A DNA stretch of 6,291 nucleotides from JBDRTU01 sp043823825 (GTDB lineage: Bacteria; Patescibacteriota; Patescibacteriia; Veblenbacterales; UBA10138): the NCBI GenBank assembly GCA_043823825.1, contig JBDRTU010000036.1, positions 1 to 6,291 on the forward strand. Direction: 5' to 3'. Shown here one piece after another: positions 1 through 5,134 of the stretch. How positions within the stretch are numbered: the stretch's first letter is position 1; each line of letters starts with the position of its first letter. Position numbers and translations under genes: made by a program. The notes beneath the pieces were generated by a model. That model did no database searches and was not told the origin of the DNA. It saw nothing but the letters and a program-made list of their open reading frames with translations.

Positions 1-35
1 GTTTTGCTCAAAGACTGGGTATAGGCGATATTAAT

Positions 36-542
36 ATGCAAGTAAACGCTTATATAGATGCTGCAAATTTACACAAAGGTATTCACGATCTTGGTTGGAG
101 TTTAGATTATGCGCGTTTTAGAGTTTGGCTTAAAGATAAATACGACGTTGCCGCAGCTTATTTGTTTATAGGGTTAATTCCGCAGAATAAAGATTTGTAT
201 ACCAATTTACAAGAAGCTGGCTATACTTTGGTATATAAAGAGGTAACTTATGATGGCGACGGCAAAGTAAAAGGTAACTGCGATGCCGAATTGGTTCTCA
301 AAGTTACTACAGATTTTTATGAGAAGAGATTTGAACAGGCGGTATTAGTATCAAGCGATGGGGATTATGCAGGTTTGGTGAAATTTCTTAAAGAGCATAA
401 AGTATTTCGCAGTCTAGTATCGCCCAATATGAAATGTTCTTTTTTACTTCGCAAACTTAATATTCCTATTGTATATCTTGCCACTCAACGTGCTAAATTA
501 GAGAGTCGGAAAGTAATAGAAAAAGCCCCCAATAAGGACTAA
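36..542 (+). CDS. NYN domain (LabA/DUF88-like, PIN-fold) protein, putative nuclease
   Basis: This 168-residue protein spans a NYN domain, the PIN-like fold of LabA/DUF88 proteins, which are thought to be metal-dependent RNases. The acidic residues of the fold are visible: D8 with N11 in YIDAANL near the N-terminus, D83 in the KGNCDAELVLK motif, and D108 and D110 in VSSDGDYAGLV. The segment LVSPNMKCSFLLRKL (about 127-141) matches the family's usual C-terminal strand-helix region, and the last 20 residues are a charged tail. The length is usual for a single-domain member. No signal peptide or membrane segment is seen, so it is probably cytoplasmic. The ATG has no Shine-Dalgarno sequence; only 35 bases of upstream sequence are present. 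It has its own terminator and is not obviously in an operon with aspS. The substrate is unknown. Fold assignment is strong; nuclease activity is inferred from the family. Confidence 0.85.
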   Translation: MQVNAYIDAANLHKGIHDLGWSLDYARFRVWLKDKYDVAAAYLFIGLIPQNKDLYTNLQEAGYTLVYKEVTYDGDGKVKGNCDAELVLKVTTDFYEKRFEQAVLVSSDGDYAGLVKFLKEHKVFRSLVSPNMKCSFLLRKLNIPIVYLATQRAKLESRKVIEKAPNKD

Positions 543-560
543 CCTTATCAGGGTCTTTTT
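527..560 (+). terminator. Intrinsic terminator of the NYN gene
   Basis: ATAAGG (532-537) pairs with CCTTAT (543-548) around a 5-nt loop. After a 2x2 internal loop, CCC (527-529) pairs with GGG (551-553). A TCTTTTT tract follows directly (554-560). The hairpin loop contains the TAA stop codon of the upstream gene, so coding sequence and terminator overlap, as is common in compact genomes. Confidence 0.7.
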
Positions 561-644
561 CATAGTGATATTAATAGTGTAGCATAGAGTATAGAGTTGT
601 CAAGCGTTGAATTCTTAAACCAAGTTTTATTAAACCATAATAAT

Positions 645-2078
645 ATGAAACGTATCTTTATTAACCAAGCAATTAATCAAGTAGACAAAGAGATTCTACT
701 CAAAGGCTGGGTAAATGCTCGGCGTAATATGGGCAAAATAGCTTTTATTGATTTACGTGATATGACAGGATTGATGCAGGTAGTATTAGCGCCCGCTGAA
801 CTACATGATGCTGGTAAAGAAGCTATGCCTAAAATTCGCCCTGAATTTGTGGTGGCAATAAAGGGAAAGGTTCAGGCACGGAAAAAAGGCAATGAAAATC
901 CAAATTTGCCAAGTGGTAAAGTTGAAGTTTTAGCTTCATCAGTTGAAATTTTAAGCGAAGCTGAAACTCCGCCTTTTGAAATTGATAATGAAGAGCGTCA
1001 AGCTTCAGAAGAGCTGCGGCTTAAATATCGTTACCTAGATCTTAGGCACGAACGCATGGCTTACAATATAAAATTACGCTCTAATGTAATTAAATATGTA
1101 ATTGATTATTTAACTGATAGGGGATTTACTTATATTCAAACTCCCATGCTTTCCAAATCCACACCCGAAGGCGCGCGAGATTATTTAGTTCCTTCGCGTG
1201 TGCATAAAGGAAAGTTTTTTGCCCTGCCGCAAAGCCCACAGCAATACAAGCAATTATTAATGGTGGCTGGTTTTGAAAAATATTTTCAAATTGCTCCTTG
1301 TTTTAGAGACGAAGATGCGCGAGCTGATAGAAGCCCGGGCGAGTTTTATCAAATTGATATAGAAATGTCATTTATCGCCCAAGAGGAAATTTTACAATTA
1401 ACCGAGGAAATGTTTACTTCTTTGGTTAAAAAATTATTGCCAAATAAAAAAATAATTTTTTCATCCTGGCCGCGATTAAAATGGGATGAAGTAATGACTA
1501 AATATGGCACTGACAAACCAGATTTAAGAAAAGATAAAAATGACCCTAATGAACTTGCCTTTGTTTGGATAGTTGATTTTCCTTTATTTACTAAACAAAC
1601 TAAAGAAGATTTTTTCCATGGCTCTGGTAAAAGCCAGTGGGCGCCTTCTCACCATATGTTTACTTCGCCCAAGGAAGAAGATTTGTCGCTGTTAGATTCT
1701 GATCCTGGAAAAGTGCATTCATGTCAGCATGATTTAGTGCTTAATGGTTATGAAGTAGGTGGCGGTAGTATTAGAATCCATAATCCAGCGGTTCAGGAAA
1801 AGATTTGGGATTTAATTGGCTTTTCTCAAGAACAAAAAAAACAATTCAGCCATTTGATTGAGGCTTTTAAATATGGCGTGCCGCCGCATGGTGGAATAGC
1901 GCCGGGAATAGATAGATTAGTGGCGGTTTTAGCAGGGGAGAAAAACATTCGTGAAGTTATTGCTTTTCCCCTCACAGGAGATGTTAGAGATCCACTCATG
2001 GGAGCGCCTTCAGAAGTTGAAAAAGAGCAGCTTGATGAATTGGGTTTGGAAATTAAAAAATCAAAAATCAAAATGTAA
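645..2078 (+). CDS. aspS: Aspartate--tRNA ligase (AspRS), short form lacking the GAD insertion domain
   Basis: Class IIb aminoacyl-tRNA synthetase that attaches aspartate to tRNA-Asp in the cytoplasm. In the 477-residue product, residues about 1-105 are the OB-fold anticodon-binding domain (GWVNARRNMGKIAFIDLRD). The catalytic core follows: motif 1 region with TPEGARDYLVPSRVHKGKF (about 173-191), LPQSPQQYKQLL (about 194-205), motif 2 CFRDEDARADR (about 219-229), and motif 3 GIAPGIDRLVAVLAGE (about 417-432). This is the bacterial type, but DKPDLR (290-295) is followed after only 9 residues by AFVWIVDFPLF (305-315). The GAD domain of about 120 residues that bacterial AspRS carries there is absent, which explains the length of 477 against about 590. 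Motif 2 reads RADRSPGEFYQID, one residue longer than E. coli RADRQPEFTQID. The ATG at 645 is preferred over an in-frame TTG at 597 because the OB domain begins directly after it. No convincing Shine-Dalgarno or promoter was found. M29 occupies a position linked to tRNA-Asp/tRNA-Asn discrimination (Leu in E. coli, His in Pseudomonas), so specificity cannot be read from it. Confidence 0.96.
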   Translation: MKRIFINQAINQVDKEILLKGWVNARRNMGKIAFIDLRDMTGLMQVVLAPAELHDAGKEAMPKIRPEFVVAIKGKVQARKKGNENPNLPSGKVEVLASSVEILSEAETPPFEIDNEERQASEELRLKYRYLDLRHERMAYNIKLRSNVIKYVIDYLTDRGFTYIQTPMLSKSTPEGARDYLVPSRVHKGKFFALPQSPQQYKQLLMVAGFEKYFQIAPCFRDEDARADRSPGEFYQIDIEMSFIAQEEILQLTEEMFTSLVKKLLPNKKIIFSSWPRLKWDEVMTKYGTDKPDLRKDKNDPNELAFVWIVDFPLFTKQTKEDFFHGSGKSQWAPSHHMFTSPKEEDLSLLDSDPGKVHSCQHDLVLNGYEVGGGSIRIHNPAVQEKIWDLIGFSQEQKKQFSHLIEAFKYGVPPHGGIAPGIDRLVAVLAGEKNIREVIAFPLTGDVRDPLMGAPSEVEKEQLDELGLEIKKSKIKM

Positions 2079-2108
2079 AATTATTTTTAATTTTTGCATT
2101 TTTGTTTC
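2070..2108 (+). terminator. AT-rich hairpin, probable aspS terminator
   Basis: AAAATG (2070-2075) pairs with CATTTT (2097-2102), and AAAATTA (2077-2083) pairs with TAATTTT (2088-2094). A small internal loop separates the two helices and the apical loop is TTTT. The 13-bp stem overlaps the aspS stop codon and is followed by U-rich sequence. Nearly all pairs are A-T, so its strength as a terminator is uncertain. Confidence 0.5.
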
Positions 2109-2124
2109 GTCTTTTCCATTAGCC

Positions 2125-2153
2125 TTGCCAGAATATTTAAGATAATCTAAGAT
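2125..2153 (+). promoter_or_regulatory. Candidate promoter of the DGR target gene
   Basis: TTGCCA (2125-2130, 5 of 6 to the -35 consensus) and TAAGAT (2148-2153, 4 of 6 to the -10) are separated by 17 bp. Transcription would begin near 2160, leaving an AT-rich leader of about 57 nt before the ATG. No Shine-Dalgarno sequence is visible in that leader. The position between a probable terminator and the gene supports the call, but AT-rich DNA gives such matches by chance. Confidence 0.4.
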
Positions 2154-2216
2154 ATTAAGCTATGTTAGAGATCTTGAAATTCATTACTCAAAAATACCCA
2201 AAATATCACTAATCAT

Positions 2217-4220
2217 ATGAAGAATGTTGAAAGTTCATTTTTAAAGGATAAATACTGGGCCAAGAAAGAATTCCGTGAGGCAGTGGAAAAATCGGCTAAT
2301 CAGATAAAACGTATGACAGAAGAAGACGATTTCCAGATTTCCCAGAAACCAGAAGGGCAAATACCATATTACTTAGAACGGTTAGAAAAAATATCAGGCA
2401 GAATAGATCCAAGAACTGGTGAGCGGGGCAAGTTGTTTCTGGAAACCTCACTCTACCCCAAGTATGTTATCAAACCAGAAAATATCTCTGACGAATACAT
2501 CAAAGGTATTTTACTAGGTAATTTTGCAGAGAGCCGTGGCTACGAGCGTGACGCTTTGAAAAACGAGGAACTAAAACAGCAACTATTGGTGCAGTTTAAA
2601 CAGGAAACCCAGCAGGATTTTGCCAGTTACCAGATTCCAGCAGCAGAACGGGAGCGCATGCAAAGTATGGTTATCACTGATCAAAAAATTCGTTTAAAAA
2701 CTTGGTTTGATTATCTGACTGGCGAGGAGACTAGACAAGTTCCGGCTGCTTTTCGTTACTGGGTTTTGGCTGAAATGCTCAAGCTCGGTAGTTTTGACGA
2801 AGGGCGCAAGGTTTTTAATCGGCGCACTGAAAACACCGCCGCTTCGTTCCCCGAACTTGATCAGCAAGCTCTGGCTCGAGTTTTGGACGAAGTGCAAAGA
2901 AAACGCCAGGGTGAACCGTTACAACTTCAAGTCGGTGATGTAGCCAGCCAAGCTAAATTTGAAAAATTTCTCCAAAATGAGGATTTTGGTAAACTCTACG
3001 CTTTTGCTTTGGAGTATGTCAATTCTCTGCGCCTGCCTAGCGAACGTCTGATGATCACTAAAGGCGAATGGCGGCAGTTTTCCAAAGGAACCCCGGCTAG
3101 TGAACTGACCCAAACACTGGAGGGTTTCAACACCAAATGGTGTATTGCCGGTCAAGGTTTTGCGGAAGATTATCTCTCCCGCTCCGACCTATGGATTTAT
3201 TATTCCGAAGATCAAGACGGCAGCGCCAGCATTCCCCGCGCTTGTATTGTTGATTCTAAAGAACAGGGGATTACTGAAGTGCGCGGCATTCTTTCCAACG
3301 AGAATGCCAAGCAGCATTTAGATAGCTACATCACGCCCCTGGTTGCCGATAAACTCAAAACCTTTTCTAGTGGAGAAAAGTGGCAAAGCACTATGGCAGA
3401 TATGAAACAGCTGTCCAGAATCTACTTCAAACATTTACAGAATGAATCATTGGACAAAGAAGACCTGGTCTTTTTGTATGAAATAGACAAACCTTTTCGA
3501 GGTTCAGGCTACAATGACGATCCGCGGATTGAGGAAATTAGAAAACGCCGCAATCCCGACCAAGATATGCCTATTATCTTTGAGTGCGAGTCACGGCAAA
3601 TCGCTCATACACCAGCAGAAATTAAGCCAGATACCAAAGCTTATGTCGGCCAGTTGGAAAAAGATATTTTCAAGTTTTTACCCGAGACCGTGGAGTATGT
3701 TTTTACTAAATTTCCTGAAGAGAAAATAAGTTTTAAACGTATAACTTTCGGCTCTGGCCCTAAAGATGTTGCGGGTTTTGAAAAAGAGATAACAGCCGAT
3801 GGTCACCAAATCTCTGACTGGGCTAAAGATATTATGAAAAAAGTAAATTGGCAAGACCTTAAAGAACCCAAAGAAGTTGAGCTGGTTATTTTGAACGTTG
3901 CCAGTTTGGGTTTTAAACAAGTCGCCGCTCGCCAAAAAATTTATGACCGGGCGCTGGAACTGGGATTGGAATTGTGTCCAGCAGTAACAGGTCTTGAGTT
4001 AAGACGACAATATCAAAAAGAAAATCAACCTAAAAAAGAATACCTTTTAGTTGGAATGGAGCCAATTACTGACTCCGCTGGCGACCTGAAGGTGTTCCTT
4101 GTGAATCGGAGTCGTGACGGCGAGTCGTGGCTCGACTCGAGCTACGGTCATTCTGACAGCAAGTGGAGCCCTGGCAGTCGGTGGGTGTTTGTTCGCCGCA
4201 AGAGAAACTTGGAAACTTAA
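2217..4220 (+). CDS. DGR target protein: uncharacterised CPR-type protein with C-terminal variable C-type-lectin-like region
   Basis: This 667-residue protein is diversified by the neighbouring retroelement. Residues about 1-240 are charged and helical with no family I recognise. A conserved-looking central module (about 280-450) contains ELTQTLEGFNTKWCIAG, DLWIYYSEDQDG, IPRACIVDSKEQGITEVRGI, KEDLVFLYEID and GYNDDPRI. I recall this module from uncharacterised CPR proteins and cannot assign a function. The C-terminal module (about 475-667) includes ELGLELCPAVTGLELRRQY and LLVGMEPITDS, then the variable region from T618. The end (DGESW, KW, RWVFVRR) fits the C-type-lectin-like fold of DGR targets; the fold call is inference. 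Residues differing from the template are 623, 628, 632, 633, 636, 640-643, 648, 651 and 653-655. No signal peptide or transmembrane segment is visible, so it appears cytoplasmic. The ATG follows an AT-rich leader without Shine-Dalgarno. DGR target status is near certain from VR/TR; molecular role is unknown. Confidence 0.93.
   Translation: MKNVESSFLKDKYWAKKEFREAVEKSANQIKRMTEEDDFQISQKPEGQIPYYLERLEKISGRIDPRTGERGKLFLETSLYPKYVIKPENISDEYIKGILLGNFAESRGYERDALKNEELKQQLLVQFKQETQQDFASYQIPAAERERMQSMVITDQKIRLKTWFDYLTGEETRQVPAAFRYWVLAEMLKLGSFDEGRKVFNRRTENTAASFPELDQQALARVLDEVQRKRQGEPLQLQVGDVASQAKFEKFLQNEDFGKLYAFALEYVNSLRLPSERLMITKGEWRQFSKGTPASELTQTLEGFNTKWCIAGQGFAEDYLSRSDLWIYYSEDQDGSASIPRACIVDSKEQGITEVRGILSNENAKQHLDSYITPLVADKLKTFSSGEKWQSTMADMKQLSRIYFKHLQNESLDKEDLVFLYEIDKPFRGSGYNDDPRIEEIRKRRNPDQDMPIIFECESRQIAHTPAEIKPDTKAYVGQLEKDIFKFLPETVEYVFTKFPEEKISFKRITFGSGPKDVAGFEKEITADGHQISDWAKDIMKKVNWQDLKEPKEVELVILNVASLGFKQVAARQKIYDRALELGLELCPAVTGLELRRQYQKENQPKKEYLLVGMEPITDSAGDLKVFLVNRSRDGESWLDSSYGHSDSKWSPGSRWVFVRRKRNLET
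4068..4198 (+). repeat. DGR variable region (VR) in the 3' end of the target gene
   Basis: This 131-bp copy matches TR at 4565-4695 without gaps (constant offset 497) except at 15 positions, all opposite adenines in TR: 11 read G, 3 read T and 1 reads C. All 15 change the protein, in 14 codons. The final 18 bases (4181-4198) are identical in both copies and lack adenine, so they cannot be mutated. They are the candidate initiation-of-mutagenic-homing (IMH) block. The borders could extend slightly: 4066-4067 (TT opposite AA) and 4199 (C opposite A) also fit adenine mutagenesis, the last being silent in an Arg codon. The first differences not at TR adenines are at 4065 and 4202. Confidence 0.97.
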
Positions 4221-4254
4221 GTTTTTGAATTTTTTAAAACTTTTGATACTTAAG
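4216..4254 (+). repeat. Inverted repeat just downstream of the VR
   Basis: CTTAAGT (4216-4222) is complementary to ACTTAAG (4248-4254), starting 17 bp after the last VR base and overlapping the target stop codon. A competing shorter hairpin pairs AAGTTTT (4219-4225) with AAAACTT (4236-4242) and is followed by a weak U-rich stretch. In the Bordetella phage DGR a hairpin or cruciform just after the IMH is needed for efficient homing, so this may serve as the target-recognition structure. It could equally be a weak terminator of the target mRNA. Confidence 0.4.
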
Positions 4255-4291
4255 AAACTTGAAAAAATTTTCCAAGGATACAAGATAGATG

Positions 4292-4300
4292 TGGTATGAT
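4292..4300 (+). promoter_or_regulatory. Extended -10 promoter of the template RNA
   Basis: TGgTATGAT is an extended -10 element: TG (4292-4293), one spacer base, then TATGAT (5 of 6 to TATAAT). No good -35 lies 16-18 bp upstream, which is tolerable for extended -10 promoters. Transcription would begin near 4307. It sits in the AT-rich gap after the target gene, exactly where composition changes from AT-rich to the GC-richer structured segment before TR. Confidence 0.45.
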
Positions 4301-4322
4301 AAAGATGGTAGTAGGCGAATAT

Positions 4323-4398
4323 GCAGGCGGTTACGGCTTCCTGCTGCCGAATCCAGTTTCACATTTGTCGGGAATGTCTTCGGTTACGGCTTAAGACA
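4323..4398 (+). repeat. Twin hairpins with identical 12-nt loops
   Basis: CGGTTACGGCTT occurs at 4328-4339 and 4381-4392, 53 bp apart. Each copy is flanked exactly by complementary arms: GCAGG/CCTGC around the first and TGTCTT/AAGACA around the second. The loop sequences are identical while the stem sequences differ but keep pairing, the pattern expected of an RNA motif recognised by its loop. The second hairpin competes with a 5-bp alternative, ACATT/AATGT (4361-4365/4373-4377). Confidence 0.65.
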
Positions 4399-4564
4399 GA
4401 GTGACAATGTGCTGACTAAAAAATAGAGATACTTGGTATAGGGCGCTAGGGCATTACCGCCTAGTCTCGCTAGTCGAGGCTGGTTAGATGCCGAATAAAA
4501 TACAGTCTAACAACTCCGTTAATCGGTTTTGCGGACAGTGGCACGGAAGGCGCATTATACATAA

Positions 4565-4695
4565 ACTGACTCCGCTGGCAACCTGAAGGTGTTCAATGTG
4601 AATCGGAATCATGACGGCAAGTCGTGGCTCAACACGAACAACGGTCATTCTGACAACAAGTGGAACCCTGACAATCAGTGGGTGTTTGTTCGCCG
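4565..4695 (+). repeat. DGR template repeat (TR)
   Basis: This 131-bp template matches the VR in the target gene, and all 15 differences fall on its 35 adenines. Read in the target frame it contains ten AAC/AAT codons (template residues equivalent to 623, 628, 630, 632, 640, 642, 643, 648, 651 and 654), nine of which are changed in the present VR. AAY codons at variable sites are typical of DGR templates, because adenine substitution there reaches many residues but never a stop codon. The shared 18-nt adenine-free 3' end is 4678-4695. After 4698 the copies diverge, as expected at the IMH/IMH* border. Confidence 0.97.
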
Positions 4696-4710
4696 AAACT
4701 ATCTTTATTT

Positions 4711-4743
4711 CCGCGGCCTAATTAAAGTCGCGGTTTTTCTTTT
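4711..4743 (+). terminator. Intrinsic terminator directly after TR
   Basis: CCGCGGC (4711-4717) pairs with GTCGCGG (4727-4733), seven pairs with one G-U, around a 9-nt loop. It is followed by TTTTTCTTTT (4734-4743). It points along the plus strand, so it ends the template RNA 16 nt past TR. There is no U-tract on the minus side, so it should not terminate avd. The avd stop codon (4718-4720) lies in its loop. Confidence 0.75.
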
Positions 4744-5134
4744 GCGGGTTAGCTAAGCTATTTTTCCAGCCGCCCAGCATGCGGCCCGCTTCCTTAAGCT
4801 TTAAAGCAATATCTTCGTATTGATTATTGGAAACAATTTTGCCTTCCCAAGCTACTGATAGGAAAAATTTTAAAGTATCCAAAACCAAGATGCAGTTGGT
4901 GATTTTTTCCGTCTTTTTGTCTTTTTCTGTAAAATAAGCAATATAAGTGAGTTCTAAGAGGTCTAAAAATTTATTTTCAATTCTATAGCCGATAGTGTAA
5001 CGTGCGCCCTTAGCTATATGCGGAACAATATTAAACCAAAGCAAATATCCCTCTTTGATTCGCTGGAGAATAGAAGTGCCACCGAGAGAGAGAGAGAGGG
5101 GGGGGGAGAGAGAGTAAAGTTCGCGCCGCGCCAT
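4718..5134 (-). CDS. avd: DGR accessory variability determinant (Avd), four-helix bundle protein
   Basis: Avd is the RT's partner in DGRs: a small basic four-helix protein, a pentamer in the Bordetella phage system, that binds RT and template RNA and is needed for cDNA synthesis. The conserved core starts at ILQRIKEGYLLWFNIVPHIA, continues with ARYTIGYRIENKFLDLLELT and ILVLDTLKFFLSVAWE, and ends with KEAGRMLGGWKNSL, the family's characteristic C-terminal helix. The core plus tail is about 118 residues, the usual size. The start is uncertain. ATG codons at 5134 (used here, 138 aa) or 5143 are closest, and the reading frame is open back to an ATG at 5212. All require translation through the pyrimidine side of the simple repeat, giving a low-complexity SLSPPLSLSL leader. 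No in-frame ATG, GTG or TTG lies between repeat and core. The gene is inverted relative to TR and RT, and its stop codon sits in the TR terminator loop. Family assignment is by recalled sequence pattern. Confidence 0.88.
   Translation of the reverse strand: MARRELYSLSPPLSLSLGGTSILQRIKEGYLLWFNIVPHIAKGARYTIGYRIENKFLDLLELTYIAYFTEKDKKTEKITNCILVLDTLKFFLSVAWEGKIVSNNQYEDIALKLKEAGRMLGGWKNSLANPQKKNRDFN

Larger units (their letters stand above)
4307..4743 (+). ncRNA. DGR template RNA: structured 5' domain plus TR, ending at its own terminator
   Basis: The segment between a candidate extended -10 promoter and an intrinsic terminator has no convincing coding potential but shows RNA structure. Two hairpins share the 12-nt loop CGGTTACGGCTT: stem GCAGG/CCTGC (4323-4327/4340-4344) and stem TGTCTT/AAGACA (4375-4380/4393-4398). 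A long-range helix pairs 4436-4447 with 4549-4560 (11 pairs of 12 including G-U, one G-A mismatch). Inside it are a 9-bp hairpin 4461-4469/4475-4483 with 5-nt loop, and GTTAGAT/GTCTAAC (4483-4489/4505-4511, one G-U; base 4483 could join only one of the two). TR begins 4 nt after the closing helix. In a DGR this RNA is the template copied by RT and Avd. Boundaries and structure come from inspection only, without folding software or homologues. Confidence 0.6.

Noticed and set aside
597..644. Upstream TTG start for AspRS, adding 16 residues
   Set aside because: The extra residues do not resemble the AspRS N-terminus, and the OB domain begins directly after the ATG at 645.
4047..4283. Minus-strand and other-frame ORFs across the VR and the target gene
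   Set aside because: They are shadows of the target frame; the VR changes are all nonsynonymous in the plus-strand frame, and no family motifs appear in the alternatives.
4296..4394. Small ORF of about 32 codons (ATG at 4296 or 4305) inside the template-RNA leader
   Set aside because: It overlaps the promoter and the two matched hairpins, its product resembles nothing I recognise, and RNA structure explains the repeated GGTTACGGCTT better than coding does.
4436..4560. tRNA or tmRNA-like gene in the GC-rich structured segment
   Set aside because: No T-loop GGTTCRANYCC consensus, no anticodon arm of correct geometry and no CCA-type acceptor end; the closing helix spans about 125 nt.
4301..4564. 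A second, decayed target gene or VR between target and TR
   Set aside because: No alignment to TR or to the target gene beyond short chance matches was found in this stretch.
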